Below, one piece after another: positions 53,750 to 63,805 of a stretch of 64,000 nt of DNA. Below the pieces are notes generated by a model that saw only the letters and a list, made by a program, of their open reading frames with translations, searched no databases and was not told the DNA's origin. The stretch comes from Eutreptiella sp. 'Long Island Sound 2002' (taxonomy: Eukaryota > Euglenozoa > Euglenophyceae > Eutreptiales > Eutreptiaceae). The translations under genes and the position numbers were made by a program. The stretch lies in contig OZ038382.1 of NCBI GenBank assembly GCA_964036045.1, forward strand, positions 126,232,556-126,296,555, in the 5' to 3' direction. Position 1 is the stretch's first letter. The number at the start of each line of letters is the position of its first letter.

Positions 53750-54789
53750 TTATTTGCAATGCTCCTTGAGCAGTGTGATCATTATCGTGGTTGCCTCACG
53801 GATGGTAACCCCATTAGGAATGCCAGCGCCTTCCTCGATCCAATCTGCCATCCAGTCAGTCCATATCCTGTAGGTCAAAACGACGTCTGGAATGGTGCGC
53901 TTACAACACACCGTCTCAGGACGATTAATGTCACCCATGACACGTCCAGCAACGTAGCGCCAGAGCTCATCACTTGACATATCTTCGCGATGATATGCCT
54001 TATAGATTCTGTCCTGCTCGCCCTTGTTGTTGACCGCGGCAATGAGGATATTGGCCTGTTGCTTGTCATCAAACCAGAAGGCATGGTCCTTCCTCCAATG
54101 GAGCATTTTCTGCGACCCATCTTCAAGGGTCTTTTGATCTCCATCCCAAAGGGGAACCTTGGCGGTCTTCTGGAGAGCTTCTCTGATCGTTCGGTCAAGC
54201 CAAGAGTTTTTATGCTCCCCAAAGCATCCCTCACTTGCGGCCACCACCGCATCCAGTGGGACGCTTTTGAAGTCCTTGAACTTCAGGGGAAGTCTGGTTT
54301 CCCGGAAAGCCAAGTCACCTGCTATGCCGGTGGGCTGAATCTTGTTCCTTCGGGGCAAGATCTCGTCTTGTTCCGCCCCGAGCCCTTCCGCCATTTTGTT
54401 GGCTCTGTAGGCCTTCCCTGGCGCAAAGTACGCCCCATTCATGCAAGGGGCTATCTGAAACCACCTAACATCGCCTCGGACCCCGTGGCACCCCGGCAGC
54501 GGACCCCACGGGCCTTTCTCCCACCAAGCTGGGGGTGCATGAAGATCCCCAAGATCATCATGCAGGTGTTCAGAATCCCTACGCCTGGGAAGCCTAGACC
54601 GGCCGCTTCGGTCACTCTCAAGGCTTTCCCTACGTCTAGTCCGCCAATGCGGTACATCATGCCTAGGCCTATCCCTGGAGCGTGACCTGCGAGACCCGTC
54701 AGACCTCTCTGACCGTCAGTCGTCGTAACAGGGACCAGTTTCTCCGCCTGTTCGGCAACTTGTGGGCTGCGGGTTGGCCCGAGACTCAT
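53750..54789 (-). pseudogene. gag: Gag capsid-like region, element C
   Basis: The 230-codon frame 54442-53750 has a helical composition typical of gag (PLKFKDFKSVPLDAVVAASE, SWLDRTIREALQKTAKVPLW, HREDMSSDELWRYVAGRVMG), ending MITLLKEHCK and TAA. The frame 54789-54451 carries the preceding Gly-rich piece. No specific family motif; assigned from position between coiled coil and zinc knuckle. Confidence 0.55.
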
Positions 54790-56307
54790 GAGGACCCTTC
54801 AAACGACTACTTTGCTGTCGTTCTGGCTCATTTTGAGCCCCTTTTTTCTCCATGTCTCGCAATGTTTCAAGGTACAAATCCAGGTCATGATGTCGCATCT
54901 CAGGCTGGGCCCAGATGCGAGTGAGCTGATCGCTATGAGCTCGGATGTCTAGGTCCAGGTCACCCAGTCTCGGACCTCCTTTCTTGGGTGACCCCAATTT
55001 GCCACGCAATGAATCTTCAAAGTCCTGAACTCTTGCGCTCACAGACGCAAACGTTTCTGTGGCCATGTTAGCGACATTGTTGATTGCCAGTTGCAGGGCA
55101 TTATTCATCTCCTTCATTTGGGGGTTCAAGAGTTCAATTTGAACCTGCAGCTCCGGAGTGAATTATGCTGTACATGTGTGTGATGACGGACCTGCAACTT
55201 GAGCGTCTACCCGAGACATTCCGGCGGCGGCTTGGGCTGCAGCCACAGCATTTTCATGTGCCGCAGTTTGGCTTCCCAGTGCCTCCTGGGCACTCATTTC
55301 CGGCATGCAAACGACATGCCTCAGCCATATCCTGGACTTTGCGAATTTCTGACTCCAAGTGAGGCACCGAGCCACCACTCCCTGGTGGAGGAGGGGCCGA
55401 TGGGCCACTGCTTTGGCTGGTGTTCAGCTTGTCCAAAGCGGCATGAGTTTCCCTGGTGCATTTTGCTGCCAATCCTTTGAAAATTTTGATTCTCTGGTCA
55501 ACTAGACCACAAGTGCCCTGGATTGTCAGGACTGCTGCCTAGGACCGAACCACAGCGTCCTCAATTTCCGGACGAGGCCTATCCAGCATGGTCTTGGTTG
55601 CCAGCTGGTTTCTTTGTGCCCCTTGGGCCTCAATTTGAGCCATGTTAGCCTCACTTTGGGCACTGCTAACCTCTTTTTTGGGCCTCGAGGATGCACTGCT
55701 GTGCAGATTGCAGAATGTTTGCAAATTCCGAGTTTTCACCCGCAATTTCGGATGTTTTCACCACAATCGGTGGAAAAGACTTATCGCAGTCCGATGCTAG
55801 CGCCTCTACTTGTACCCTAGTGACTGAGGACTGGTGACGTATCTCTTCGACGCCATGTTCTACCTCTAAAGCCTCAGGCCTGAAATCACCCTGGACTTTT
55901 TGGGTTGCCCTTTTGACCTCACCCACCTGGTTCTGGGCACTCGCACGCGCTTTGTTTCCTTGTTCGGCGGCGGCTCGTGCCGCCTACGCCCCGGTTTGCG
56001 CGGCTTGCGCCTCGCGGATGGCGTCGTTGACGAGCTGACCGAGTTCGTTGTTGCGCCGCCTTGCCCGCGTTGCGTCCTCCTTGGCTTGCTGCGCCGCCGC
56101 TGCGGTTTGCTGCAGCTCCTGCTGCAGCCGCGTCACCGCGGTGTCGTTGGTCTCGGTGGCGCGGGCGGCGGTCGCCTCGTCGCTTCGGGCTGCGGCTGCG
56201 GCCTCCTCGATGCTGTCGTTCGCGCGGGCGGCGGTCGCCTCGGCGCGTCGTGCTGCCGCTGCAACCTCCTCGGCGTTGGTGCCGGCAGCTTTGGCGCTTG
56301 CAGCGGC
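54716..56307 (-). pseudogene. gag: Decayed coiled-coil part of gag, element C
   Basis: Continuation of the Ala-rich coiled coil of 56308-57498 through several stops: EEVAAAARRAEATAARAND, QLVNDAIREAQAAQTG, RATQKVQGDFRPEALEVEHG, MSAQEALGSQTAAHENAVAAAQAAAGM, then a 137-codon frame at 55129-54716 (NALQLAINNVANMATETFASV). Same composition as the gag extension of element B. Confidence 0.55.
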
Positions 56308-57498
56308 TCAGCTGGCCGCTTGCGTCGCCCCCGCGGCCTCGACAGCGGCGGCGGGAGCCTTCTCCCGTACACCGTCGGCGTTTGCCGTCGCGGCGTTGAC
56401 CTTTTTGGCGCCTTCGTTGGCGGCTCGTCGTACTGACTCAATCTCCATCTGCAGAGAGTCCAGCACGGCCCACATTCCACGCAGGACTTTGCCCCCCTGC
56501 ACGGCGGAGCGCACGTAGTTGGCGATGGACTTCACCTCGTGCTGCAACGCGGTCACGGCGACGGAGTTGGCTGCCGGGGGTTGCGGTGCCGCGCGTTCGT
56601 CAAAGGTGATCTCGAGGGCCTCGACGCAGTTTTGCAGCCCACCGATGGCTGCACTGTGGGCCGCTGTGTCGTGCTGGCGCGCCCGGGCCTGGGCCTCGGC
56701 GCTTTTGTGCGCCGCCGTTGCCCTTGCGCTCGCGCCCGCGGTCTTGGCTGCCGCTTGCTCGACCGCCATGGCAGCCCAAGTCGCCTCGTTGTGCGCCCCG
56801 GCTGCTGTTTTCTCCATTTCGGTCACCCGGTTTACCGCGCGCTCTGTTGCCTCTTCTAACTCACGCACACAACGGGCGGACCGAGAGACTAGACCCCTAA
56901 GGCGTGTAAAGGCGACACCTAAGCCATTGACGTCTGCCCTCATACAGCCTAAGACTCCGTCCTGATTTTGAGGTTTTTCAACCCAAAATACGGCACTAGT
57001 CGCCATGGGATCCTCTTGCTCGTGGCCTTCAGGTTGTCCTAATGCATCTGGGGAGGGGCCTTCTTGAGCTTTCCCAATGTGCCGAATGACCCTCTTCACA
57101 AGGGCTTTAAATGCCTGAGGTGGCATAAAACAGCTCACCTCCGGGGTTCCATCCTCTGTCCTAAGGCGCTTACCGGACCTAGTAGCTATACTACTATAGA
57201 CCTCTATGTCATCCTTTGTACCTTTACCCTTATCTTGACCGTAACTGATCCTACGGGACAAGAGAGGCAAGGAAAGAGAGGACCGAGACCTTCCCTTGTG
57301 TCTTGGGGCTGAGGCGGACTGGGGGGAGTGCTTCTCAAGCTTCCATAAGATTGCAGGGGAAACTTTGGGGTGGCGAATCGATTCGATGCCACCGGCATCC
57401 TCCAGTCCAGCCCCAAGAAGGGAACCAGAACTGCTACCATGTATTACGGTTGGTGGTGACCGTGTTATTTCCTCGGTATCCATTTCAGAAAAATACAA
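56308..57498 (-). pseudogene. gag: Gag N-terminal coiled coil, element C
   Basis: A 396-codon frame (MYFSEMDTEEITRSPPTV; a second Met is at residue 6). Residues 1-150 are Ser/Pro/Arg-rich. From residue 190 it becomes a long Ala/Glu-rich coiled coil (RELEEATERAVNRVTEMEKT, ASARATAAHKSAEAQARARQ). It ends in TGA inside the coil, and the same sense continues in 54716-56307. The resemblance to element B's gag extension may reflect composition as much as descent. Confidence 0.6.
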
Positions 57499-58055
57499 TC
57501 CAAAAATATTTGACTATTTATGGAAGCACTTTTCCTTTGTAGGAACCAAGGGCACAGGATCAATGTTTTACCACCAAAAAGAAAGGTAGGTAGGTAGGTC
57601 GACTCGGGACTGGGGTTGCCTCGCAGGGGGGACTTACCAACAGGCTTTTGCTCACCCACCCACGGCCCTACTGCACGTGCGCCCACAAAGCGGCTTTGCC
57701 ACATGGGGGAAGGGCGCGGTCGCCGCGAGCAGTACCCTACAGCGAGTTCTGCCCAGAGAGGTAACCCATGTTCGACCGAAGTCTCACTTTCCTCTCCTTC
57801 GGGCGGATGATACGTGGGGGAGGGTCCCATCGCACATCCTCATCAAGCTCCGGATCCTAGGGCCCAGGGGTCGGGAGCCAGGCCAAAGGCCCTCTCCTGC
57901 AGGCAGCCCCACCTGGGTTGGTTTTCAGTAGGCGTGAGGTGACTTGAAGAAGCACGTGCTACGGGACTCGCATGCCCTGGCGCACACTCACGCCTCCTGA
58001 CTTGGTCGGGCTTGCGCTCTCCCGGGGGGCCGGGGGTTCGAAGTAAGTCGTTGTG
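57499..58055. other. Spacer upstream of element C gag
   Basis: Would contain the leader or 5' LTR of element C if complete. It includes a short (GTAG)n run at 57586-57600. No tRNA primer site, promoter or gene was identified with confidence. Confidence 0.45.
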
Positions 58056-59190
58056 GTATGTTGGTCGGTCGTTTAACGGTTCGGCGTAGTTTGTTAATTT
58101 TGGTTCGTCGGTTGCGTGATGGTAGAGTCACCATTTTGTTCGTGGATATGGTCGCCGGCGGGTGTGGCGCACCACGGTGTCGCCAACCCGTTGGGCGCCA
58201 ATTCCGATTTGACCCGTGCACGCCTGGCTGGTTTGGTGTTGGCCGGCTTGCGTGTGGTCTGTTTACGGTCAAGTGGCGGCTGCAGCTGCGGTGTCGTTGG
58301 TGCGCGGTTGTCTTCGCCGCCACATGGTCGGCTTGGTTTGCGTAGGTTCCATCGCGCTGGTGCCGGTAGTCGTATCGCCCAATGTTGTTTGTGTAGCCGG
58401 CACGCTCGTGTCGGTGCTGGTTAGTTGCGTCTTGGTTTGTCCAAGTGTAGTGTAGTGTAGCTCGTTAATGTTGGTTGGTCGTGTTTGTAATGGTAGAGTT
58501 GCGGTGTTCTGTTGTGTTCGTGGGTATGGTGGTCAGTGGGCGTGGCGCACCACGGTGTCGCCAACCCATTGGACGCTGTTCCTGTTTCGACCCGTGCACG
58601 CCTGGCTGGTTTTTTGTTGGCCGGCTTGCGTGTTGTGTGTTTACGGTCAAGTGGCGGCTGCAGCTGCGGTGTGGTTGGTGCGCGATTGTCTTGGCCGCCT
58701 CATGGTCGGCTTGGTTTGCGTGGGTTCCGTCGCGCTGCTGCCGGTGGTCGTATTGCCGAATGTTGTTTGTGTAGCCGGCACGCTCGTGTCGGTGCTGGTT
58801 AGTTGCGTTTTGGTTTGTCCAAGTGTAGTGTAGTGTAGTGTGTTAACGTTGGTTGGTCGCGTTGGTAATGGTAGAGTTGCGGTGTTCTGTTGTGTTTGCC
58901 GGTACTATGGTCGGCGGGCGTGGCGCACCACGGTGTCGCCAACCCGTTGGACGCCGTTCCCGTTTTGACCCCTGCATGCCTGGCTAGTTTGGTGTTGGCC
59001 GGCTTGCGTGTGGTCTGTTTATGGTCATGTCGTGGCCACTGCAGTGGTTTTGTTGGTGCACGGTTGTGTTAGCCGCCTCATGGTCTGCTTGTTCGGCGTT
59101 GGTTCGTTGGCGCTGCTGCGGGCGCTCGCGCGGTCGGATGCTGTTCGTGTAGTTGTCCTGCTTGTTTTGGTGTTGGTCGGTCGTGCCCAG
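58056..59190. repeat. 378-bp satellite, three tandem copies
   Basis: TGGCGCACCACGGTGTCGCC recurs at 58165, 58543 and 58921, exactly 378 bp apart, with the whole unit recognisable in between (CGCCTGGCTGGTTT, GTGTAGTGTAGTGTAG at the joint). The third copy is the most diverged. Open frames in the unit repeat with it and are not supported as genes. Confidence 0.92.
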
Positions 59191-59269
59191 GTCAGGTTGC
59201 GGTTGGGGCTGTGCTGTTTGCTTCGCCCGCGTTGGTGTTGTGCTGGTGCAAGGCCTTCCTCTTGGTGGG

Positions 59270-60670
59270 GTTTGCTACATTGCCACGTGCCTCCCCCCAT
59301 GGTAGGGCGTGCTGTGTTGGTGCGCGCCCCCCGCCCACTGTGGGGCGTGGTGTGTCGGTGTGTGGCCCCTCCCAAGGTGGGGCATGCTGTGCTGGCGTGC
59401 CGCCCGCCGCATGGTCCTCTGTGTTGCTTTGCTGTGTGGCCCCCCTCATGATGGGTCGTGCTGTGCCAGTGCGGGCCCCCCCTCATGGTGGGGCGTGCTG
59501 TGTTGGTGCCTGTCTGCCGCGGTGGTTATGCGTGGTGCGGTGGTGCTTGGCTTGGGTTGTCGTCGTGTGTGCCCCCTGGCGGCCGGCATTGGGTTGGATT
59601 GGTGGTGCTTGTGGTGGTGTTTTAGCCGGCGCCATGCGCGGCTTGTTTTGTTTATTCGATGTTTTCTTTGCCGCCTTACGGTCGCCGTGTTCGGGTGGGT
59701 GTGGTCGGCGGTTGGGTTGCGGTTGTGGTTGTGTTGATCGCCTGCCTGGGTGGGTGCTGTGCTGGTGCGCAGCCCCCCTCATGGTTGGGCGTACTGTGTT
59801 GGTGCGTACCCCCCCCCATGGTGGGGCGTGCTGTGTTGGTGTGTGGCCCCCCCCATGGTGGGGCGTGCTGCGTTGGTTTGTGGTCCCCCTCTTGGTGGGG
59901 CGTGCTGTGTTGGTGCGTGCCCCCCTCGTGAAGCAGCGTGCTGTGTCGGTGTGTGCCCCCCCCCCGTGGTGGGGCGTGCTGCGTTGGTTTGTGACCCCAC
60001 TGGTGGTGGGGCGTGCCGTGTTGGTGCGTGGCCCCCCTCTCGGTGGGGTGTGCCGTGTCGGTGCCTGCCTGCCGCGGTGGTGGTGTGTGGTTTGCGTTGT
60101 TGTCATCTGTTGGGTGGGTTGTGGTTGTGGTTGTGTTGTTGGCTTGGCCGGGGTTGGTGTTGTGCTGATGCGTGCCCCCTCCCCTGTTGTGGCGTGTGGT
60201 GTTTGTGCGTGGCCCCACCCTTGGTGGGGCGTGCTGTGTCGCCGTGTTCGGGTTTCGGTTCGTGCCGTTGTAGCTGCCTCGATGCCTGGCTGGTTCTGTT
60301 GGTTCGCTGTTGTCTCCACCGCCGTACGGCCGGCGTTGTCGGGTGTTGGTTGTCTGTGGTGTTTGCCTGGCCGGGGTTGGTACCGTTCTGGTGCGTGCCC
60401 ACCCCCCCCCCCTGGTGGGGCGTGCTGCGTTGGTGTGTGGCCCCCGTCATGGTGGGGCGTGCTGTGTTGGTGTGTGCCCCTCCTCTTGCTGGGCGTGCTG
60501 TGTTGGCACCCGCCTGCCGCGGTGCTGGTGTTTGGTTTGTGTTGTCGTCGTCTGTTGGTTGGGTTGTGGTTGCAGTTATGTTGTTGGCTTTGCCGGGATT
60601 GGTGCTGTGATGGTGTGTGCCCCCCGCCCTGTTGGGGCGTGCCGTGTTTGTGCATGGCCCCCCCCTTGTC
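59270..60670. repeat. G/T-rich minisatellite with higher-order repeats
   Basis: A unit of about 40-45 bp, built on GTGGGGCGTGCTGTGTTGG followed by a GTGCGTG-CCCCCC tract, occurs more than fifteen times. Blocks of these units are separated by a longer recurring segment (GGTTGTGGTTGTGTTG...) near 59720, 60118, 60370 and 60560, a second-order period. Homopolymer C runs vary between units. Confidence 0.88.
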
Positions 60671-61364
60671 TTGGTCTTCTTGGCCTAGTGGGTGTCGGGG
60701 GCGGGTAAACCCCCTGTCCCCGCGGGGGCAATGGGGAGCGGGCGTGCCAGTGATGTGCCTCTCTGAGGCGCGCCTGGGGTCCTCTGGCATAGGCGCGCTG
60801 GTCCGCGGAGTCCATCCGTGCGGCGGTGGTTTCGTCGGGGGCGCCCAGGTGGGCGTCCCGAAAGGATGCCCAGCCCTCCGAGGGCCTGGGCTGCGTGGGG
60901 CAGGGTTGGTGTGCCGGGTAGAGGAGTGCGCTGAGTCGGTAAGGTGTTCCTTTCCGTCGGCCGAGGGCGGTGTTGGAGCGGCGGCAAGCAATTCGGAGGT
61001 AGGCTGCCATCTCCTCTGGTGCCGTGTCCGCCCACGCTTCTGGCGCCGGGGCTGCTGCTTGGGCGGCCAGGAGCTGTGGGTCTGGGAGGTGGAGGTCATG
61101 GTGGTGGAGGTATAGGGCGAGAAGGACGTGGCGGGCCGCCACGTTTAAGCTGCCCCTGCTGTGCGGCAGGTGTGGGCTGCTGGGGGGCAGGCGTGTGCTG
61201 CCCGTGACCATGGCTATGGTCCACGCGTGGTCCGCCGCATTCGCCACGTAGTACCCTTCCAGGTGGTCCCGGAGGGCGTTGGTGAGTGGCCGGAAGAAGC
61301 TGGGGTGGCTGGCTGGGGAGGGGTGCGGCTGGGGCCGAGACACACACGCAGCCCCCCGGCACAC
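60576..61364 (-). CDS. Unknown protein, minus strand, divergent from 61286-62512
   Basis: A 262-codon frame. The first 190 residues look like real protein (LTNALRDHLEGYYVANAADHAW, LNVAARHVLLALYLHHHDLH, WADTAPEEMAAYLRIACRR, GWASFRDAHLGAPDE). The last 60 run into the minisatellite and are low-complexity, so the natural end is probably earlier, or the gene was truncated by the repeat. The start overlaps the plus-strand frame by about 80 bp, so one or both starts are further inside. Function unknown. Tentative similarity to the decayed unit at 6626-7917 rests on scattered residues only. Confidence 0.45.
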   Translation of the reverse strand: MCRGAACVSRPQPHPSPASHPSFFRPLTNALRDHLEGYYVANAADHAWTIAMVTGSTRLPPSSPHLPHSRGSLNVAARHVLLALYLHHHDLHLPDPQLLAAQAAAPAPEAWADTAPEEMAAYLRIACRRSNTALGRRKGTPYRLSALLYPAHQPCPTQPRPSEGWASFRDAHLGAPDETTAARMDSADQRAYARGPQARLREAHHWHARSPLPPRGQGVYPPPTPTRPRRPRQGGGHAQTRHAPTGRGAHTITAPIPAKPTT

Positions 61365-62512
61365 ACCTCCTCGTCACCCTAGAGCGAGAGGCCCCCATCG
61401 AAAATGTCCACATAGCAGGGGGAGAGGACTATGTAACGGCAAACGCAGACACCGCGGTATGGCTGCACGCTCACGAGCACACCACACCCCCCAGCGTAGT
61501 ACCGGGGTCACACGCCTGGCATGTGGTCATTGTACGACTGCCCACAGGGGCAGGCACAGGAAGCGCCCAACAGAGATGGGCGGACAGGTGGGCACACGTG
61601 TGCGCCTCCCTGCACGATGGGCTGCACAGGCCCTCCCTCACCAGTCACACCCTCGAGCCGGCCGCCACCACGGCCATATTCCACACCGAGGCGCCCCCCC
61701 CCACCGGAGTCTGGGCCTGCACGCGCACCCTCCACCGCGAGGCAGCGGAAGCCCTCAAGACCGCCATCTCCAACCACCAGGGCCTCGTGCACACCCCCCA
61801 CGATAACACACAAAAGGGCTACATCCTATGGTGGCACCACCCCGCAAGAGAAGGGGGCCTACAACCACCGGCACACCAGCGTGGCATCCGCCCAAACCTC
61901 ACAGCGGTTTCCCACGCCGTCGCCGCCATGGCCCAGCAAGTTGGGGCGCAACCCCAATTGGCACCGTCCATCATCAAAGAAACGGCGGCACGCCACAACC
62001 CAGCTTTTGCACACCTCCGGGGACGCCCCATTCATCCCACCCTACCGGACCTCGACCTCCCTCCCCACGATGCGTGGGCCGTCCACATCCTCGTGCCCCA
62101 CGACACCGCGCCCAAAACGGGGGACGTGACGGCACGCGTCACCAAACAACTCCCCAATACCGCACTCCACTGCGACATACCGACGCCAAAAGTCATCGTC
62201 ATCCACAACACGGGTCACGACCACTACTGCCTCCAGGCCACACATGAGCGCTCCCCCATCACCATATACACCTTCACCACCTACCCTGGCCTCCAGCCAC
62301 CGCAACACCACCCGCCTCCGACATGGAAGCATCCACTGCACGTCGCCCCGACCCCGCGCAAAAGGCCCGCCCACCACGCGCCCCCTCCCGCCGACAGCAC
62401 CGCCCTCCACGCAGCCCGCAGACAGCCGCGGCACACCACCAAAACCACCTGCTCCCACGCATTAGCGCTGGACCCGGCACCGTCACCGAAGCCACCCACA
62501 AAAGCACCTTGA
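61286..62512 (+). CDS. Unknown protein, first segment of a plus-strand unit
   Basis: A 408-codon frame. From about residue 20 it is protein-like: THLLVTLEREAPIENVHIAG, WHVVIVRLP, CTRTLHREAAEALKTAISNH, GYILWWHHP, DAWAVHILVPHD. The tail is Pro/His-rich, and the sense moves to another frame between about 62380 and 62510. No domain recognised. With the next two frames it probably forms one long protein broken by indels or joined by introns. The first 20 residues, translated from the overlap with the minus-strand ORF, are doubtful. Confidence 0.5.
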   Translation: MAGRSWGGWLGRGAAGAETHTQPPGTHLLVTLEREAPIENVHIAGGEDYVTANADTAVWLHAHEHTTPPSVVPGSHAWHVVIVRLPTGAGTGSAQQRWADRWAHVCASLHDGLHRPSLTSHTLEPAATTAIFHTEAPPPTGVWACTRTLHREAAEALKTAISNHQGLVHTPHDNTQKGYILWWHHPAREGGLQPPAHQRGIRPNLTAVSHAVAAMAQQVGAQPQLAPSIIKETAARHNPAFAHLRGRPIHPTLPDLDLPPHDAWAVHILVPHDTAPKTGDVTARVTKQLPNTALHCDIPTPKVIVIHNTGHDHYCLQATHERSPITIYTFTTYPGLQPPQHHPPPTWKHPLHVAPTPRKRPAHHAPPPADSTALHAARRQPRHTTKTTCSHALALDPAPSPKPPTKAP

Positions 62513-62937
62513 ACCTACTGGCCCGCAAGCTACGCCCCAAAATGGCGCTGGAGGACACACTCTGGATATACTATGGCGGAAACCGCACAGCACGGGTGGC
62601 GGACCTCCGCACCATCATCCCCCGCCACATCCAGCGCGCAGTAGGGCCCTTCACCGTGTACGCGGTACCGCACCCCCATAACAGCCCCATGCACCCACTG
62701 CAACCCCCGGTGCACGCTACCATGCGCGGGCGCTCTGCAGCACCCCTGCCCACCCCTACCTACAGGGGGGGCATATACCTCGGCACTATACCCAGGGACC
62801 CACACCCCTACCTCCTGCCCGCGGCAGACCGCCACCACGCCATACCGCTACACCTTGTCGAGCACCTTGCGGTGGCACCATCCCCCTTCCAGAAGCGCCC
62901 CCCCACACACCCCATTCGACGGACGCCCGCCAGATGA
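62323..62937 (+). pseudogene. Unknown protein, second segment of the plus-strand unit
   Basis: Sense from about 62470: LNLLARKLRPKMALEDTLWI, RVADLRTIIPRHIQRAVGPF, YRGGIYLGTIPRDPHPYLLP. It ends in TGA at 62935-62937 just as the next frame takes over (62855 onward). Overlap of two sensible frames at each joint argues for single-base indels and not for separate genes. Confidence 0.45.
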
Positions 62938-63805
62938 GCCGATGCACACCGCGCCTGGACCCAAACGCGCCATCGCACTCCTCACCCTAAAGGCGGAAGC
63001 CACCATCCCCCAAGACCTGGAGGGGGGAAACCACCTCATGGTGGAAGGGCTGACAGAGCACGTCCCGATCGCAGCCATGTACGCCACGGCGTCCGCCTCC
63101 CGCCTCTGGGAGGACCGCCCCTCTCCACCCCTGGCCCTGGCAGCGCAGGACGCCCCCGACACGGGCCCTACCGCCGAGGACATGCACCAAATCCTCAACA
63201 TGCGAGAACCCGCAAAGACCCACCCCCAGGTATGCCCCATCCAGCTCGTCAGCTGGGACGCCATGGACGCCCCCCCGGCCACCACGGAGGTCCACATCCT
63301 CAAACACCGCAACACCTGGTGGACAGTGGAATGGGACAACCACGGCAAGGTCAGAGGGGCAACGGCACGCGCCCCCGAGGACGAAGTGCCGCCCCCACCA
63401 CGCGGAGAGGACCGCTTGCAACTCGCCGCGCGCGTCCCCCACACCCCGGAGGCAGCCTGGGAAGCGCTGCACTACGCCCTCTACTTGGCGCAGGGGGCGC
63501 CAGAGGTCCCCCTCCCCCCGGAACGCACCCTAGCGTGGACACGCCACGCTACCCGCTACACAGCCCACATGCGCCGCCACGGAGCAGGCGCCGGGCACCG
63601 GCTCCTCACCTGGCCCACGGACCCGCCCGACGCCCTGCAGGAGGCCGAGGAAGTGCTTGGCCTCATGACCAAGCAAGTGTTCCAGCTAAAGGACATTGTC
63701 CCCACGTCCAAGCCCGACGTCCCAGCCGCCCGTGAACACACCGTGTTTGCACCAGGGCAGGCACCAGTACAGCAGCCCGAGGGGGCACCTCCCCAACGGG
63801 GATAA
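62855..63805 (+). CDS. Unknown protein, third segment; same family as 5151-6125
   Basis: 316 codons: KRAIALLTLKAEATIPQDLE, AEDMHQILNM, VQLVSWDAMD-like segments, TWWTVEWDNHGKV, RLQLAARVPHTPEAAWEALH, QGAPEVPLPPERTLAW, EAEEVLGLMTKQVFQLKDIV. The WW...RLQL...PEAAWEA...QG...LPP order is shared with the minus-strand ORF at 5151-6125. It ends in TAA at 63803-63805. The same frame continues in coding style (KKRKAPAQAKPAPKP, YPEYAIGTRVQLPFEYG) to the window edge, so the stop may be a mutation and the gene extends beyond the window. Confidence 0.55.
   Translation: MSSTLRWHHPPSRSAPPHTPFDGRPPDEPMHTAPGPKRAIALLTLKAEATIPQDLEGGNHLMVEGLTEHVPIAAMYATASASRLWEDRPSPPLALAAQDAPDTGPTAEDMHQILNMREPAKTHPQVCPIQLVSWDAMDAPPATTEVHILKHRNTWWTVEWDNHGKVRGATARAPEDEVPPPPRGEDRLQLAARVPHTPEAAWEALHYALYLAQGAPEVPLPPERTLAWTRHATRYTAHMRRHGAGAGHRLLTWPTDPPDALQEAEEVLGLMTKQVFQLKDIVPTSKPDVPAAREHTVFAPGQAPVQQPEGAPPQRG

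Larger units (their letters stand above)
42564..57498 (-). mobile_element. Retrotransposon C: dUTPase-encoding chromovirus, minus strand, LTRs not found
   Basis: Minus-strand order: Ala-rich coiled-coil gag, capsid-like ORF, zinc knuckle, protease-dUTPase ORF, zinc-finger ORF, DIRS-like module, RT, RNase H, integrase, chromodomain-like segment, then a 310-codon ORF. RT, RNase H and integrase each contain stops, while the protease-dUTPase, zinc-finger and last ORFs are open throughout. No convincing direct repeats were found between 40620-42560 and 57500-59200, so the ends are uncertain. It is only distantly related to A and B in sequence but shares their DIRS-like module and C-terminal chromodomain. 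Confidence 0.85.

Noticed and set aside
58020-58040. A GGGTTCGAA string as a tRNA B box
   Set aside because: No A box at the right distance and no cloverleaf.
40620-59200. LTRs of element C
   Set aside because: I compared the flanks by eye and found no direct repeats. They may be too diverged, or lost. A self-alignment of this interval would decide.
59211-61115. A 634-codon plus-strand open frame, and a 538-codon minus-strand frame over the same stretch
   Set aside because: Both are translations of the minisatellite: the peptide repeats with the DNA unit and has no domain. Lack of stops follows from base composition.
5151-63805. A non-standard genetic code explaining the in-frame stops
   Set aside because: TAA, TAG and TGA all occur inside decayed frames alongside frameshifts, which is what mutation gives.
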